Counted from the stretch's first letter, positions 14,871 to 25,076 are shown. The stretch is DNA of 35,230 nucleotides from Acidovorax soli (GCF_900107605.1 NZ_FNQJ01000035.1:1-35230), one strand, 5' to 3'. Translations and numbers: made by a program. The notes: generated from the sequence alone by a model not told the origin.

Positions 14871-15780
14871 CTTCAAGCAACGCGTAGGGCAGGGGCTGCA
14901 GCGACAGCGCCACGCCGCCCGCCGCGCCCACCTGCAGGCCGCCCTCTTGCGCGGCCGTGATCTGCAGTGACACGATGGCATCGAAGCCACCACCGGGGGC
15001 CGGCGCCACCTGCACCACGGTGCCGCAGGGCTGCTCCAGGTCTGCCGTGCTGAACACTTCGGCCCCCACTGCCACTTCGGCCGCCGCATGCGCCACATAG
15101 GCGCGCCGCTTGAGCGTGCCCCGGAACTGGCTGCGTGCCACCACCTCCTGCCCGGGGTAGCAGCCCTTCTTGAAGTTCACGCCGCCCACCGATTCGTAGT
15201 TGAGCATCTGGGGCACAAAGGTTTCCACCACCGGTGTGGTCAGTGTGGCCACGCCGCTGCGCACCTCGCTCCACAACCATAGCGCGGGGTCGAGGGCAGG
15301 GCCTGCGGGGGCTGCATCGGAGGCCGGTGCCACCCACAATGCACGGGGGGCGCCGTCTGCGGGGTACAGGTGCACCACGGTTGCAGAGCCAATGTCGGTT
15401 TTGAACCAGGCAGGTTGCGCACCAAAAGCTACTGAATGGATAGATTCCCCGGCCACGCCATACAGCGCGAAGTCGGCGGTGGCATCGGTCAATTTGGCTT
15501 TGGCGCGCAGCACGAACATCGACAGGCGCTTGAGCGTGGCGGGCAGCAGGTCGCGGCTACAGACCAGCAGCACCTCGGTGGCGCTGCGCTTGAAGCCGAT
15601 GAAGCTGGCCTGCATCCGGCCCTTGGCCGACAAAAAGGCGGCCAGGCGGGCCCGGTCCATGCCGAGCAGGGCGAAATCCTGGGTGAGCTGGCCGTGGAGA
15701 AATTTGGCAGCGTCTTCGCCTTCCACGCGAATCACGCCGAGGTGGGACAGGGGGGCAATGCCGTTCAACGAGTAGGTCAT
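14863..15780 (-). CDS. ygfZ: YgfZ-like folate-binding Fe-S cluster repair/assembly protein
   Basis: A 305-residue cytosolic protein of the GcvT-related YgfZ (COG0354) family, which binds tetrahydrofolate and supports maturation or repair of certain Fe-S proteins. The diagnostic motif KGCYPGQE is at 205-212 with the functional Cys207. The N-terminus VEGEDAAKFLHGQLTQDF is also typical. The ATG at 15780 is chosen because MTYSLNGIAPLSHLG aligns with the usual N-terminus; a start 30 bases upstream would cross into mltG. The gene is divergent from mltG with only 9 bases between starts. The C-terminus ends inside the tail of a family R repeat. Confidence 0.92.
   Translation of the reverse strand: MTYSLNGIAPLSHLGVIRVEGEDAAKFLHGQLTQDFALLGMDRARLAAFLSAKGRMQASFIGFKRSATEVLLVCSRDLLPATLKRLSMFVLRAKAKLTDATADFALYGVAGESIHSVAFGAQPAWFKTDIGSATVVHLYPADGAPRALWVAPASDAAPAGPALDPALWLWSEVRSGVATLTTPVVETFVPQMLNYESVGGVNFKKGCYPGQEVVARSQFRGTLKRRAYVAHAAAEVAVGAEVFSTADLEQPCGTVVQVAPAPGGGFDAIVSLQITAAQEGGLQVGAAGGVALSLQPLPYALLEDI
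15417..15448 (-). repeat. Possible partial family R repeat inside ygfZ
   Basis: On the minus strand CTATCCATTCAGTAGCT, followed by TTTG and GTGCGC, resembles the first half of the family R repeat (TTGCTAT...ATAGCT-N4-GCGCTT). The second half is not recognisable. It encodes residues around SIHSVAFGA of YgfZ. This may be chance. Confidence 0.25.
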
Positions 15781-15789
15781 CGCTGAATT

Positions 15790-16809
15790 ATGATGCCCGC
15801 TCCCATACATACAGGCAGCAGGGTTGTGCGACGTTTACTGGTTTTGATCGCGTTGGTTCTGATCGTATCGGGTGGTGCCGCCTACTGGTGGCTGAACCAG
15901 CCCATCGTTGCAGCCGGCGAGACGCTGGAGCTGGCCATCGAGCCTGGCACTACACCGAGGGGCGTGGCCCGCGATGTGGTGGCCACCGGGGCGCGCGTGG
16001 ATGCCCGCCTGCTGTACGCCTGGTTCCGCGTGTCGGGGCAGGACCGCGCCATCAAGGCCGGCAACTACGAAATTCCGCCGGGCACCACCCCCATCGGCCT
16101 CCTGCAAAAACTGGCCCGCGGCGAAGAGGCACTGCGCGCACTCACGCTGGTGGAGGGCTGGAACTGGCGCCAGGTGCGCCAGGCACTGGCCCGGGAAGAC
16201 CAGCTCAGGCCCGACTCCGCCACCCTGACCGACGAGGCGCTGATGGCGCAGCTGGGCCGCCCGGGCGTGCATCCCGAGGGGCGGTTCTTTCCCGATACCT
16301 ACACCTATGCCAAGGGCTCGAGCGACCTCGCCCTGCTGCGCCGGGCGCTGCACGCCATGGACCGCCGCCTCGAAGCCGCCTGGGCGCAGCGCGCGGCCGA
16401 TACGCCCCTGCAGTCGGCCGACCAGGCGCTGATCCTGGCCAGCATCGTGGAAAAGGAAACCGGCCAGGCCCGCGACCGGGGCCAGATCGCCGGCGTGTTC
16501 GCCAACCGCCTGCGGGCAGGCATGCTGCTGCAGACCGACCCCACCGTGATCTACGGGCTGGGCGAGAAGTTTGACGGCAACCTGCGCAAGCGGGACCTGC
16601 AGGCCGACACGCCCTGGAACACCTACACCCGTGCGGGCCTGCCGCCCACGCCGATCGCCATGCCGGGCAAGGCCGCGCTGCTGGCCGCCGTGCAGCCCGA
16701 CGCCACGCGCGCCCTGTACTTTGTGGCCAAGGGCGATGGCAGCAGCCATTTCAGCGCTTCGCTGGAAGAGCACAACCGCGCCGTCAACCGCTACCAGCGG
16801 GGGCAGTGA
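15790..16809 (+). CDS. mltG: Endolytic murein transglycosylase MltG
   Basis: A 339-residue inner-membrane lytic transglycosylase that cuts nascent glycan strands and is thought to set their length. One N-terminal membrane segment (about 14-35, [20 protein letters not shown]) anchors it with the rest in the periplasm. A LysM-like region precedes the catalytic domain. The catalytic Glu221 lies in [11 protein letters not shown], followed by DPTVIYGLG and [13 protein letters not shown], both family signatures. The start is uncertain: ATG at 15790 or 15793, or GTG at 15826 just before the membrane helix; none has a strong ribosome binding site. It heads the mltG-tmk-holB-pilZ-tatD cluster that is conserved in many proteobacteria. 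Confidence 0.93.
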   Translation: MMPAPIHTGSRVVRRLLVLIALVLIVSGGAAYWWLNQPIVAAGETLELAIEPGTTPRGVARDVVATGARVDARLLYAWFRVSGQDRAIKAGNYEIPPGTTPIGLLQKLARGEEALRALTLVEGWNWRQVRQALAREDQLRPDSATLTDEALMAQLGRPGVHPEGRFFPDTYTYAKGSSDLALLRRALHAMDRRLEAAWAQRAADTPLQSADQALILASIVEKETGQARDRGQIAGVFANRLRAGMLLQTDPTVIYGLGEKFDGNLRKRDLQADTPWNTYTRAGLPPTPIAMPGKAALLAAVQPDATRALYFVAKGDGSSHFSASLEEHNRAVNRYQRGQ

Positions 16810-16867
16810 GCGGCCGCTGCACTGCTGTTTTTGCCCGCCAGTCCGCCCCGATTCAACCAAGGTTTCC

Positions 16868-17545
16868 ATGTCACGACCCGGTCTGTTCATCACGTTTGAA
16901 GGCATTGACGGCGCAGGCAAGTCCTCGCACATCGAGGGCCTGGCCGCCGCGTTCCGCTCCCAGGGCCGCACGGTCACCGTGAGCCGCGAGCCAGGCGGCA
17001 CCCCGCTGGCCGAAAAGCTGCGCGAGATGGTGCTGAACGACCCCATGGACGCGCTCACCGAGTCCCTGCTGATCTTTGCCGCCCGGCGCGATCACCTGCG
17101 CAACGTCATCGAGCCCGCGCTGGCGCGGGGCGAGGTGGTGCTGTGCGACCGGTTCACCGATGCCACCTTTGCCTACCAGGGCGCGGGGCGCGGCTTTGAT
17201 CTCGGGGTGCTAGCCACATTGGAGCGCCTTGCCCAGACGGGGCTTGCACCAGACGCCGATTGGATGCGAGAACCCGATCTGACGGTGTGGTTCGACCTGG
17301 CCCCCGAGGTGGCGGCCGAGCGGCTGGCCGGTGCGCGTGTGCCCGACCGTTTCGAGGCCCAGCCCGTGGAGTTCTTCCGCCGCGTGGCCCAGGGCTATGC
17401 CGACCGCGCTGCCGCCGCGCCCCAGCGCTTTGCGCGCCTGGATGCGGCACAGGAGCGCCACCGCGTGTGGCAGCAGCTCACCAGCGTGTTCGTGCGCAAG
17501 GGCTGGCTGGCGATCATGGTGGCCACGCAGGGAGGGCCGCAATGA
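16868..17545 (+). CDS. tmk: Thymidylate kinase
   Basis: A 225-residue enzyme that phosphorylates dTMP to dTDP with ATP, essential for dTTP supply. P-loop GIDGAGKS is at residues 12-19. [14 protein letters not shown] binds d[19 protein letters not shown] is the DR(Y/F) motif region, and the LID segment follows near RVPDRFE. The stop overlaps the holB start (ATGA at 17542-17545), which indicates translational coupling. The last 15 residues ([12 protein letters not shown]) extend slightly beyond the usual C-terminus. Confidence 0.95.
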   Translation: MSRPGLFITFEGIDGAGKSSHIEGLAAAFRSQGRTVTVSREPGGTPLAEKLREMVLNDPMDALTESLLIFAARRDHLRNVIEPALARGEVVLCDRFTDATFAYQGAGRGFDLGVLATLERLAQTGLAPDADWMREPDLTVWFDLAPEVAAERLAGARVPDRFEAQPVEFFRRVAQGYADRAAAAPQRFARLDAAQERHRVWQQLTSVFVRKGWLAIMVATQGGPQ

Positions 17546-18549
17546 GCGAAGCCACCGTGGCGCTGGCACCCTGGATTGCCGTGCAGCGCACCAGCCTGCT
17601 GGCCCAGCGCGGCCATGCGTGGCTGCTGCAGGGGCCATCGGGCCTGGGGCAGTACACCCTCGGGATGGAATTGGTTCGCGCATGGCTGTGCGATGCGCCG
17701 ACTGCCCAGGGGGCCTGCGGAAACTGCGGCAGCTGCCACGCCATCGACGTGCGCACCCATGCCGACCTGTGCGTGCTGATGCCCGAGGTGCAGATGATGG
17801 CGCTGGGCTGGCCCCTGTCGGAAAAAGCCCAGGCCGACATCGACGACAAAAAGCGCAAGCCCAGCCGCGAGATCCGCGTCGAGGCCATGCGCGATGCGGT
17901 GGAGTTTGCGCAGCGCACCTCGGCCCGCGGGCGCGGCAAGGCGGTGCTGGTGTATCCGGCCGAGCAGATGAACCACATCACGGCCAACGCGCTGCTCAAG
18001 ACGCTGGAAGAGCCGCCCGGCGACGTGCGCTTTGTGCTGGCCAGCGAAGCCGCGCACCAGTTGCTCCCCACCATCCGCAGCCGCTGCCTGGGGCACACCA
18101 TGGTCTGGCCTGCCGAGGCCGACATGCTGCAGTGGCTTGCCGGGCAGGGGGTGGAGCCAGCGGCTGCAGCCGCGCATTTGCGTGCGGCCGGTGGCCGCCC
18201 GGATGACACCCTGGCTCTGGCCCGCTCCGGCCGCAGCCCGCAGGCCTGGGCGGCGCTGCCCCAGGGCATTGCGCGGGGGGATGTGGCGGCGCTGGGCGAC
18301 TGGGCACCTGCCCAGGCAATCGACGCCCTTCAGAAACTGTGCCACGACCTGCTGGCCGCCAGCATGGGTGCGGCACCGCGCTATTTCGCGCCGGGCGATC
18401 TGCCCAAGCCGCCCCCGCTGGGAGCCCTCACGCGCTGGTCCCGCGCACTTGCCAAGGAAGCGCGCACGGCGGACCATCCGTTCAACGCCGGCCTCATGCT
18501 GGAGGCGCTTGTGGCGCAGGCGCGAAACATCCTACACTCAAGGCACTGA
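17542..18549 (+). CDS. holB: DNA polymerase III delta' subunit
   Basis: A 335-residue clamp-loader subunit. The P-loop position reads GPSGLGQY, without the Lys needed for nucleotide hydrolysis, as expected of delta'. Four cysteines in [18 protein letters not shown] form the zinc site. [11 protein letters not shown] and [19 protein letters not shown] (the SRC sensor motif) follow. The last 120 residues are the collar-type helical domain. The start at 17542 overlaps the tmk stop by 4 bases and has GGGAGG about 7 bases upstream. An insertion around residues 85-115 ([20 protein letters not shown]) is also seen in other beta-proteobacterial HolB, as far as I recall. Confidence 0.94.
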   Translation: MSEATVALAPWIAVQRTSLLAQRGHAWLLQGPSGLGQYTLGMELVRAWLCDAPTAQGACGNCGSCHAIDVRTHADLCVLMPEVQMMALGWPLSEKAQADIDDKKRKPSREIRVEAMRDAVEFAQRTSARGRGKAVLVYPAEQMNHITANALLKTLEEPPGDVRFVLASEAAHQLLPTIRSRCLGHTMVWPAEADMLQWLAGQGVEPAAAAAHLRAAGGRPDDTLALARSGRSPQAWAALPQGIARGDVAALGDWAPAQAIDALQKLCHDLLAASMGAAPRYFAPGDLPKPPPLGALTRWSRALAKEARTADHPFNAGLMLEALVAQARNILHSRH

Positions 18550-18565
18550 AGTCGCACCCATCACC

Positions 18566-18925
18566 ATGACCAGTCCTTCCACCGCGCCCCGTCCCAGTGT
18601 CATGCAGCTGGCCATCAAGGAAAAGGCGGCCTTGTACGCGGCCTATATTCCCTTTTTTGTGGAAGGGGGCATTTTTGTTCCCACACCGCGCAACTACAAG
18701 CTGGGTGACGATGTCTACGTACTGCTGACGCTGCCTGAAGATACCCAGCGCTATCCCGTGGCCGGCCGCGTGGCGTGGGTCACCCCACCGCGCGCAGCGG
18801 GCAACCGCACACAGGGGATTGGCATCCAGTTCCCCAAGGACGAGAAATCGCGCCAGCTCAAGGCCAAGATCGAGGAACTGCTGGGCACTGCCCTGGGTTC
18901 TGAGCGCCCCACGCAGACCATCTGA
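18566..18925 (+). CDS. pilZ: PilZ domain protein (type IV pilus assembly PilZ)
   Basis: A 119-residue single-domain protein. It contains YIPFFVEGGIFVPTPRNYKLGDDV and GRVAWVTP...GIGIQF, the features of the original PilZ of type IV pilus systems. The cyclic-di-GMP motifs RxxxR and (D/N)xSxxG are absent; the second is replaced by VEGGIFV. It therefore probably does not bind c-di-GMP and acts instead through pilus ATPase/FimX-type partners (family knowledge). It follows holB by 16 bases, the same holB-pilZ-tatD order as in pseudomonads. A hairpin with a T-rich tail follows. Confidence 0.93.
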   Translation: MTSPSTAPRPSVMQLAIKEKAALYAAYIPFFVEGGIFVPTPRNYKLGDDVYVLLTLPEDTQRYPVAGRVAWVTPPRAAGNRTQGIGIQFPKDEKSRQLKAKIEELLGTALGSERPTQTI

Positions 18926-18943
18926 TTGCGTTGGTGGTCCTGT

Positions 18944-18977
18944 GCCGACCCGCGCTGGCTGGTCGGCTTTGTTGTTT
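18944..18977 (+). terminator. Terminator-like hairpin between pilZ and tatD
   Basis: GCCGACC (18944-18950) pairs perfectly with GGTCGGC (18961-18967) over a 10-base loop and runs into TTTGTTGTTT. It would terminate or attenuate transcription after pilZ, so tatD and the ankyrin gene may be expressed at a lower level or from their own promoter. Confidence 0.65.
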
Positions 18978-18986
18978 CAAGACCGC

Positions 18987-19793
18987 ATGTTTACCGATTC
19001 GCACTGTCACCTCACTTTTACGGAACTGCTCAGCCAGTTGCCCGCCATTCGCCAGGCCATGGCCGACGCCCAGGTGGATCGGGCCTTGTGCATCTGCACC
19101 ACCATGGAAGAGTTCGATGGTGTGCATGCGCTGGCGCTGGCCCATGACAATTTCTGGAGCACCGTGGGCGTGCACCCCGACAATGAGGGCGTGACCGAGC
19201 CCTCGGTGCAAGACCTGCTGGACCGCGCGGCACTGCCCCGCGTGGTGGCGATTGGCGAGACGGGCCTGGACTATTACGGCATGGAAGACCGCAAGGGCGG
19301 GCGCAGCATCGCCGATCTGGAATGGCAGCGCGAGCGCTTTCGCACCCATATCCGCGCTGCGCGGGCCTGCGGCAAACCCCTGGTGATCCACACCCGCAGC
19401 GCCTCCGATGACACCCTGGCAATACTGCGCGAAGAGGGTGAAGACGGTGCGGGCAATCTGGCGGGCGGCGTGTTCCACTGTTTTACCGAGTCGATGCAGG
19501 TGGCGCGCGCCGCGCTCGATTTGGGCTACTACATCTCGTTCTCGGGCATCGTCACGTTCAAGAGCGCGCAGGACTTGCGCGACGTGGCGGCCTATGTTCC
19601 GCTGGATCGCATGCTGATCGAGACCGACAGCCCTTACCTGGCCCCCGTGCCTTACCGGGGCAAGACCAACAACCCCTCGTATGTGCCCCTGGTGGCCCGG
19701 CAGATCGCCCAGACGCGGGGCATCGCGCTGGACGTGGTGGCGCAGGCCACCAGCCGCAATTTCGAGGCCTTGTTCAAAGGAGTGGTGGCATGA
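18987..19793 (+). CDS. tatD: TatD family metal-dependent hydrolase/DNase
   Basis: A 268-residue TIM-barrel hydrolase. Metal ligands are visible as DSHCHLTF at the N-terminus, Glu in [10 protein letters not shown], His in VIHTRSA, His in VFHCFTE and Asp in [15 protein letters not shown]. TatD-type proteins are Mg-dependent 3'-5' DNA/RNA exonucleases, with roles in DNA repair and D-aminoacyl processing discussed for some members. Length is typical. The start at 18987 has AAGA upstream but no strong Shine-Dalgarno site. The stop overlaps the ATG of the ankyrin gene by 4 bases. Confidence 0.94.
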   Translation: MFTDSHCHLTFTELLSQLPAIRQAMADAQVDRALCICTTMEEFDGVHALALAHDNFWSTVGVHPDNEGVTEPSVQDLLDRAALPRVVAIGETGLDYYGMEDRKGGRSIADLEWQRERFRTHIRAARACGKPLVIHTRSASDDTLAILREEGEDGAGNLAGGVFHCFTESMQVARAALDLGYYISFSGIVTFKSAQDLRDVAAYVPLDRMLIETDSPYLAPVPYRGKTNNPSYVPLVARQIAQTRGIALDVVAQATSRNFEALFKGVVA

Positions 19794-20461
19794 GCCTGCA
19801 ACGCCGTTCCATGCTCGCCCTGGCGTTGGTGGCCGCGAGTGCGATGGCGCACGCCGGCTCCTACGACGATTTCTTCACGGCCATCCAGCGCGACGATGGC
19901 GCCACCATTTCAACGCTGCTGCGCAGGGGCTTTGACCCGAACACGCGCGATCCCAAGGGGCAGGTGGGTTTGTCGATGGCGTTGCAGCTGGACTCCCGCA
20001 ATGCCTTTGCGGCGCTGATGGGCGCACGACAGTTGAATGTGGAGGCACGCAACGCGCAGGACGAAAGCCCGCTGATGCTGGCAGCCATCAAGGGCAACAT
20101 CGAGGCGGTCAAGGCCTTGATAGCGCGGGATGCCGACGTGAACAAGCCGGGCTGGACGGCCCTGCACTATGCAGCGTCGGGCGCCACGCCCGAGCACACG
20201 GCCATCATGGCCTTGCTGCTGGAACACCATGCCTACATCGATGCGGCGTCGCCCAATGGTTCCACGCCCCTGATGATGGCCGCGCAATACGGCACGAGGG
20301 AAGCACTGCAGCTGTTGCTGGATGAGGGCGCCGACCCTGCACTGAAGAACCGGCTGGGGCTGACTGCCACTGACTTTGCCCTGCGGGTCGATCGCAGGGA
20401 CGCGGCCGATGCCATTGCCGCCGCCATCCGACGCCGCCAGCCGAACCGCGGCAAGTGGTAG
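19790..20461 (+). CDS. Exported ankyrin-repeat protein
   Basis: A 223-residue protein with a signal peptide (about 1-22, [14 protein letters not shown] before GSYDDF) and four to five ankyrin repeats. Clear units are [36 protein letters not shown]...[37 protein letters not shown] and a final [19 protein letters not shown] (long units shown in part). It is predicted to be periplasmic and to bind another protein. ATGA overlap with tatD indicates coupled translation. It ends 22 bases from the convergent msbA. Confidence 0.88.
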   Translation: MSLQRRSMLALALVAASAMAHAGSYDDFFTAIQRDDGATISTLLRRGFDPNTRDPKGQVGLSMALQLDSRNAFAALMGARQLNVEARNAQDESPLMLAAIKGNIEAVKALIARDADVNKPGWTALHYAASGATPEHTAIMALLLEHHAYIDAASPNGSTPLMMAAQYGTREALQLLLDEGADPALKNRLGLTATDFALRVDRRDAADAIAAAIRRRQPNRGKW

Positions 20462-20483
20462 CGGGTGGCCAATTGCGAGGCGC

Positions 20484-22271
20484 TTAACCGGCGGCCGGGC
20501 GATTCTGCAGGCGCGAATAGAGCCCGCCGCTGGCCATCAAGGCGCTGTGCGTGCCTTGCTCTGCGATGCGGCCCCGCTCCATCACCACCACGCGGTCGGC
20601 ATGTTCGATGGTGGACAGGCGGTGGGCAATGACCAGTGTGGTGCGCCCGCGCATGAGCCGTTGCAGGGCATCCTGCACCAGCCGCTCTGATTCGGTATCC
20701 AGCGCGGAGGTGGCCTCGTCCAGGATGAGGATGGGCGCATCCTTGTACAAGGCCCGCGCAATGGCCAGACGCTGGCGCTGACCGCCGGAGAGCTGGGTGG
20801 CATTGTGGCCCACCATGGTGTGGATGCCCTGGGGAAGCGCGGCCACATGCTCTGTCAGGTTCGCAGCCGCAAGGCATTCGCGCACCCGTTGTTCATCCAC
20901 CGAGCTGCCCAAGGCCACGTTGGCGGCGATGGTGTCGTTGAACATCACCACATCCTGGCTGACCATGGCGAATTGCGCACGCAGTGCATTCAGGCGCCAT
21001 TCGGCCAAGGGGTGGCCGTCCAGCAGTATCTGTCCGGCAGAAGGGCTCACGAATCGGGGCAGAAGGTTCACCAGGGTGGTCTTGCCGGCACCCGAGGGGC
21101 CGACCAGGGCCACGATTTCCCCCGGTTGCACGGTCAGGTTCACGCGGTCCAGGGCGAGGGCATGCTCTGGGCCAAAAGACACGGTCACGTCCTGCAGGGT
21201 CAGGGCGCCTTTTGCGCGCTCGGCGGTGTAATGGCCGCCGGTTTCCGCCACTGCATCGCTGAGCAGCGCAAGGCCGCGCTCCAGCGCAGCCAGGCCGCGG
21301 GTGATCGGGTTGGCCACATCGGCCAGCCGGCGGATGGGCGCAATCAGCATCAGCATAGCGGTGATGAATGAGACAAAGCCGCCCACCGTCACCTCGCGGG
21401 TGTCTGCCGCGCCCCGGCTTTGCCACAGGGCGATGCAGATCACCGTCGAGAGCGCGGCGGCGGCCAGCAACTGGGTCAGAGGCGTCATGGAGGACGACGC
21501 AATGGTCGATTTGATGGCCAGGCGGCGCAGGCTCCGGCTCAGGTGGCCAAAGCGCTCTGCCTGACCCGCTTGCGCTCCGTGCAGGCGCACCATCCGATGC
21601 GCCAGGACGTTTTCTTCCACCACATAGGCGAGCTCGTCCGTTGCCTGCTGGCTGCTTTTGGTCAGGCTGTACAGGCGTCGCGACAGGGTCTTCATGATCC
21701 AGGCGACACCGGGAACCACCACGGCCACAATCAGCGTGAGTTGCCAGTTCAGGAAAAGCAGGTAACCCAGCAGGGCGATGAGCGTGAAGCCGTCGCGCGA
21801 CAGGCCCATCAATGCCTGCACCAGCAGGGTGGAACCTGTCTGCACCTCGTACACCACGGTGTTGGAGAGCGCGCTGGCCGACTGGCGGCTGAAAAGGGCC
21901 ATCTCCGCCGCCAGTACGCGATCGAACAGCGCCTGGCGCAGCGCCAGCATGCCTTCGTTGGCAATGCGCGCCAGCGCATACTGGGCCACGAACTGTGCCA
22001 GCCCCCGCACCAGAAAAACACCCATGATTGCAAGCGGCACCATCCACAGTTGCAAGGTGCCCTGGGTGAAGCCACGGTCCAGCAGCGGTTGCAGCAAGGC
22101 GGGAATGAGCGGTTCGGTCGCGGCGCCCACCAGGGTGGCCACAATGGCAACGATCCAGGCGAGGCGATGGTGTCCGAAATAGATCGAGAGCCGCGCCAGT
22201 CGGGCGCGCAGGCTGGGTGGGGGTGAAAGCGCGGCGGAATCCGCCTGGGCATTCGTATCGGTGGCTTGCAT
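20484..22271 (-). CDS. msbA: Lipid A/phospholipid flippase, ABC exporter half-transporter MsbA
   Basis: A 595-residue exporter with the membrane domain first (six helices, about 35-325) and the ATPase after. Walker A is GPSGAGKTT, the signature [15 protein letters not shown], Walker [13 protein letters not shown] and the switch His in VIAHRLSTI. It works as a homodimer that flips core-lipid A across the inner membrane. The N-terminal 25 residues are polar and cytoplasmic. The next divergent start, tolB, is 119 bases away. Among ABC exporters, MsbA is the best fit by overall length and by the [14 protein letters not shown] region, but a related lipid exporter cannot be excluded. Confidence 0.87.
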   Translation of the reverse strand: MQATDTNAQADSAALSPPPSLRARLARLSIYFGHHRLAWIVAIVATLVGAATEPLIPALLQPLLDRGFTQGTLQLWMVPLAIMGVFLVRGLAQFVAQYALARIANEGMLALRQALFDRVLAAEMALFSRQSASALSNTVVYEVQTGSTLLVQALMGLSRDGFTLIALLGYLLFLNWQLTLIVAVVVPGVAWIMKTLSRRLYSLTKSSQQATDELAYVVEENVLAHRMVRLHGAQAGQAERFGHLSRSLRRLAIKSTIASSSMTPLTQLLAAAALSTVICIALWQSRGAADTREVTVGGFVSFITAMLMLIAPIRRLADVANPITRGLAALERGLALLSDAVAETGGHYTAERAKGALTLQDVTVSFGPEHALALDRVNLTVQPGEIVALVGPSGAGKTTLVNLLPRFVSPSAGQILLDGHPLAEWRLNALRAQFAMVSQDVVMFNDTIAANVALGSSVDEQRVRECLAAANLTEHVAALPQGIHTMVGHNATQLSGGQRQRLAIARALYKDAPILILDEATSALDTESERLVQDALQRLMRGRTTLVIAHRLSTIEHADRVVVMERGRIAEQGTHSALMASGGLYSRLQNRPAAG

Positions 22272-22390
22272 GTGGGGCGGATTCTACGTTTCGCCGCGTG
22301 CCCATTGCACAGTTTGTCACAGGGGGGTGCCGATGGTGTGTAACATTGGCGCCTGTCCACCGGCTTTCGTTCGGTTTCCGCTGGCTGCCA
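22272..22390. promoter_or_regulatory. Divergent msbA/tolB promoter region
   Basis: These 119 bases must hold the promoter for tolB and probably that of msbA. For tolB, TTGTCA (22314-22319) is a good -35 sequence and TAACAT (22341-22346) a plausible -10, but the 21-base spacing is too long for a standard sigma-70 promoter. The exact promoter is therefore unresolved. Confidence 0.35.
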
Positions 22391-23710
22391 ATGACCACTG
22401 ATCGCACACCTCATTCCATGCTCTCCGCGGCCTTGCCGCAACCCCTGCGCCGCAGCCTGATGGCCGCGTTGATTTCCACCCCCGCATTGCCCGCACTGGC
22501 GCAATTTCGTGTCGAGGTCACGGGCGTTGGCCTGACCCAGCTGCCGGTGGCCATCGCCCCGTTTCGGGGCGAGGCGCAGTCCCCGCAGAAGATCGCAGCC
22601 ATTGTGCAGGCCGATCTGGAGCGCAGCGGGCAATTTCGCGCGGTGGATGCATCCGGCGTTGCGCTGGATGAGACCTCGCGCCCCGATGTGGCCCTGTGGC
22701 GGCAAAAGAGTGCTGACTCCCTCGCCACCGGAAGCGTGACACGGCTTGCAGATGGACGTTTTGACGTGCGCTTTCGCCTGTGGGATGTGGTGCGCGGCCA
22801 AGACCTCGGTGGCCAGAGTTTTGTGGTCAGCCAAGGCGATCTGCGCCTGGTGGCGCACCGCATTGCCGACTTCATCTATGAAAAACTGACCGGCGAGCGC
22901 GGTGTTTTCTCGACGCGCATCGTGTATGTCACCAAGGCGGGCACGCGCTACAGCCTCTGGGTGGCCGATGCGGACGGCGAGAATGCGCAGTCCGCCTTGT
23001 CCAGCCCCGAGCCGATCATTTCTCCGGCATGGTCGCCCAATGGCGGGCAGATTGCCTATGTGTCGTTCGAGTCGCGCAAACCCGTGGTGTATGTGCACGA
23101 CGTGGCCACGGGTCGGCGCCGGCTCATCGCCAATTTCCGCGGCTCCAACAGCGCGCCTGCCTGGGCACCGGATGGCCGCACCCTGGCTGTCACCCTGAGC
23201 CGGGACGGGGCCTCCCAGCTCTACACCATTGATGCCAATGGTGGTGAGCCTCGCCGATTGATGCAAAGTGCTGGCATTGACACGGAGCCCGTTTTTTCCA
23301 GCGACGGCCGCAGCATTTATTTTGTGAGTGACCGCGGCGGTGCACCCCAGATCTACAAAGTGCCCACCACTGGCGGCAATGCCCAGCGCGTGACCTTTAC
23401 AGGCACCTACAACATTTCGCCCAGCATCAGCCCGGACGGCCGCTGGCTTGCCTACATCTCCCGGATCAATGGGGCGTTCAAGCTGCATGTGATGGATCTG
23501 TCATCGGGTGCTGTTTCGGCCATTACCGATACCAGTGCCGATGAAAGCCCCAGCTTTGCCCCGAACAGCCGCCTGATTGTTTATGCAACGCAGCATCAGG
23601 GTCGGGAAGCCCTCATGACCAGCACCCTGGATGGAAAGATCAAGGCGCGCCTTGCAGGGCAGGGCGGCGACATTCGCGAACCCGATTGGGGTCCGTTTCA
23701 GAAGCAGTGA
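22391..23710 (+). CDS. tolB: Tol-Pal system beta-propeller protein TolB
   Basis: A 439-residue periplasmic protein. A signal peptide with a long n-region ends near [11 protein letters not shown] before QFRVEV. The N-terminal domain (to about 170) is followed by a six-bladed propeller with repeated blades such as [68 protein letters not shown] and [15 protein letters not shown]. TolB binds Pal and TolA in outer-membrane constriction during division. The start at 22391 is taken because the frame upstream is non-coding between divergent genes. Pal follows by 44 bases. tolQRA are not adjacent. Confidence 0.95.
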   Translation: MTTDRTPHSMLSAALPQPLRRSLMAALISTPALPALAQFRVEVTGVGLTQLPVAIAPFRGEAQSPQKIAAIVQADLERSGQFRAVDASGVALDETSRPDVALWRQKSADSLATGSVTRLADGRFDVRFRLWDVVRGQDLGGQSFVVSQGDLRLVAHRIADFIYEKLTGERGVFSTRIVYVTKAGTRYSLWVADADGENAQSALSSPEPIISPAWSPNGGQIAYVSFESRKPVVYVHDVATGRRRLIANFRGSNSAPAWAPDGRTLAVTLSRDGASQLYTIDANGGEPRRLMQSAGIDTEPVFSSDGRSIYFVSDRGGAPQIYKVPTTGGNAQRVTFTGTYNISPSISPDGRWLAYISRINGAFKLHVMDLSSGAVSAITDTSADESPSFAPNSRLIVYATQHQGREALMTSTLDGKIKARLAGQGGDIREPDWGPFQKQ

Positions 23711-23754
23711 ACCTTTTGGCACATTTTTATACGAAGCTTGCAGGAGAATTTTGG

Positions 23755-24285
23755 ATGATCAAACGCATTTCCCTCGCCATTACCGTTGCCGCCCTCATGG
23801 CGGGTTGCAGTTCGGGTGTCAAGCTCGACGACGTTCCCGTTGAAGACAAGACGGCAGTCCCCACCACCGGTGGCAGTGGCGGGGCCAATGCCGGACAGGC
23901 CGGTGTGGCAGGTGTCAATCTGGGGCAATCCGCACGCGACGCGGCTGGCCCGGTTGGCGTCAGCCGTCTGGTGTACTTTGACTACGACAGCTATGTCATC
24001 AAGCCAGAATTCCAGTCACTGATCGAGGCCCACGCCCGTTTCATCAAGTCCAGTGGCAACCGCAAGGTCATGGTGGAAGGCCACACCGACGAACGCGGCG
24101 GCCGCGAGTACAACCTGGCCCTGGGCCAAAAGCGTGCAGAGGCTGTGCGTCGATCGCTCGGTTTGCTGGGCGTTTCCGACAACCAGGTGGAAGCCGTGAG
24201 TTTTGGCAAGGAAAAGCCGGCGGCGCACGGTAACAGTGAAGATGTGCACGCGCAAAATCGCCGCGCCGAACTGTCCTACCGTTGA
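23755..24285 (+). CDS. pal: Peptidoglycan-associated lipoprotein Pal
   Basis: A 176-residue outer-membrane lipoprotein. The lipobox LMAGC puts the lipidated cysteine at residue 18. A Gly/Ala-rich linker (TTGGSGGANAGQAG) precedes the OmpA-like peptidoglycan-binding domain (about 70-176), with VYFDYDSYVI, VEGHTDERGGREYNLALG and a terminal NRRAELSYR. It ties the outer membrane to the cell wall together with TolB. AGGAGA lies about 9 bases upstream of the ATG. The stop overlaps the start of cpoB by one base (TGATG). Confidence 0.97.
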   Translation: MIKRISLAITVAALMAGCSSGVKLDDVPVEDKTAVPTTGGSGGANAGQAGVAGVNLGQSARDAAGPVGVSRLVYFDYDSYVIKPEFQSLIEAHARFIKSSGNRKVMVEGHTDERGGREYNLALGQKRAEAVRRSLGLLGVSDNQVEAVSFGKEKPAAHGNSEDVHAQNRRAELSYR

Positions 24286-25076
24286 TGCGCGCAGCAAAGT
24301 TTCCCATGCCGGCACGGGCGCTGCTGGCGCTGGTGCTGTCGTGTGCCTTTGTTTCCACCAGCCACGCTGCGCTGTTTGAGGATGATGAGGCACGGCGTGC
24401 CATCCTCGAATTGCGGCAGCGGGTGGATGCGCTGCAGCTGGCCAACCAGCGGTCCGCGGACGATCTTCGCAAATCGGGTGATGACAACTCCCAGCAGAGG
24501 CGCAGCTTGCTGGATCTGCAGACCCAGATTGAAACGTTGCGCGTGGAGCAGGCCACGTTGCGTGGACAAAACGAGCAACTGTTGCGTGACGTCGGGGAGC
24601 TGCAGCGTCGCCAGAGAGACATCGCACAAGGGGTTGATGAGCGCTTGCGCCAGTTTGAGCCCGTGAAAGTGACGGTGGATGGACTGGAGTTCCAGGCCGA
24701 TGCCGCTGAAAAACGTGATTTCGAGGCCGCACTGGCAATCTTCCGTACGGGCAAATTCGCAGAGGCCAACACGGCTTTTGCTGGCTTTGTCCGCCAGTAC
24801 CCGCGCAGCGGCTACGTGCCTTCGGCGCGGTTTTGGCTGGGCAATGCGCAGTATGCAGCGCGTGAGTACAAGGAGGCCATCGGCAACTTCAGGTTGTTGA
24901 TGTCCGGCTCGCCTGGTCACGCGCGTGCCCCCGAAGCTGCGTTGTCGATTGCCAACTGCCAGATCGAATTGAAGGAAACCCGCGCGGCCCGCAAGACCCT
25001 GGAAGATCTGCTGCGGGCCTATCCCCAATCCGAAGCCGCCGTGGCCGCGAAAGAGCGGTTGTCGCGCCTCAAATGA
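24285..25076 (+). CDS. cpoB: Cell division coordinator CpoB (YbgF)
   Basis: A 263-residue periplasmic protein that links Tol-Pal with PBP1B-driven septal wall synthesis. The signal peptide ends at VSTSHA before ALFEDDEARR. Residues about 45-120 form a coiled coil rich in Gln, Arg and Leu (trimerisation region). Tetratricopeptide repeats occupy about 140-263 (FEAALAIFRTGKFAEANTAF; SARFWLGNAQYAAREYKEAI; PEAALSIANCQIELKE). The ATG at 24285 shares a base with the pal stop; another ATG at 24306 would also give an intact signal peptide. The stop overlaps the tcdA start by 4 bases. Confidence 0.94.
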   Translation: MRAAKFPMPARALLALVLSCAFVSTSHAALFEDDEARRAILELRQRVDALQLANQRSADDLRKSGDDNSQQRRSLLDLQTQIETLRVEQATLRGQNEQLLRDVGELQRRQRDIAQGVDERLRQFEPVKVTVDGLEFQADAAEKRDFEAALAIFRTGKFAEANTAFAGFVRQYPRSGYVPSARFWLGNAQYAAREYKEAIGNFRLLMSGSPGHARAPEAALSIANCQIELKETRAARKTLEDLLRAYPQSEAAVAAKERLSRLK

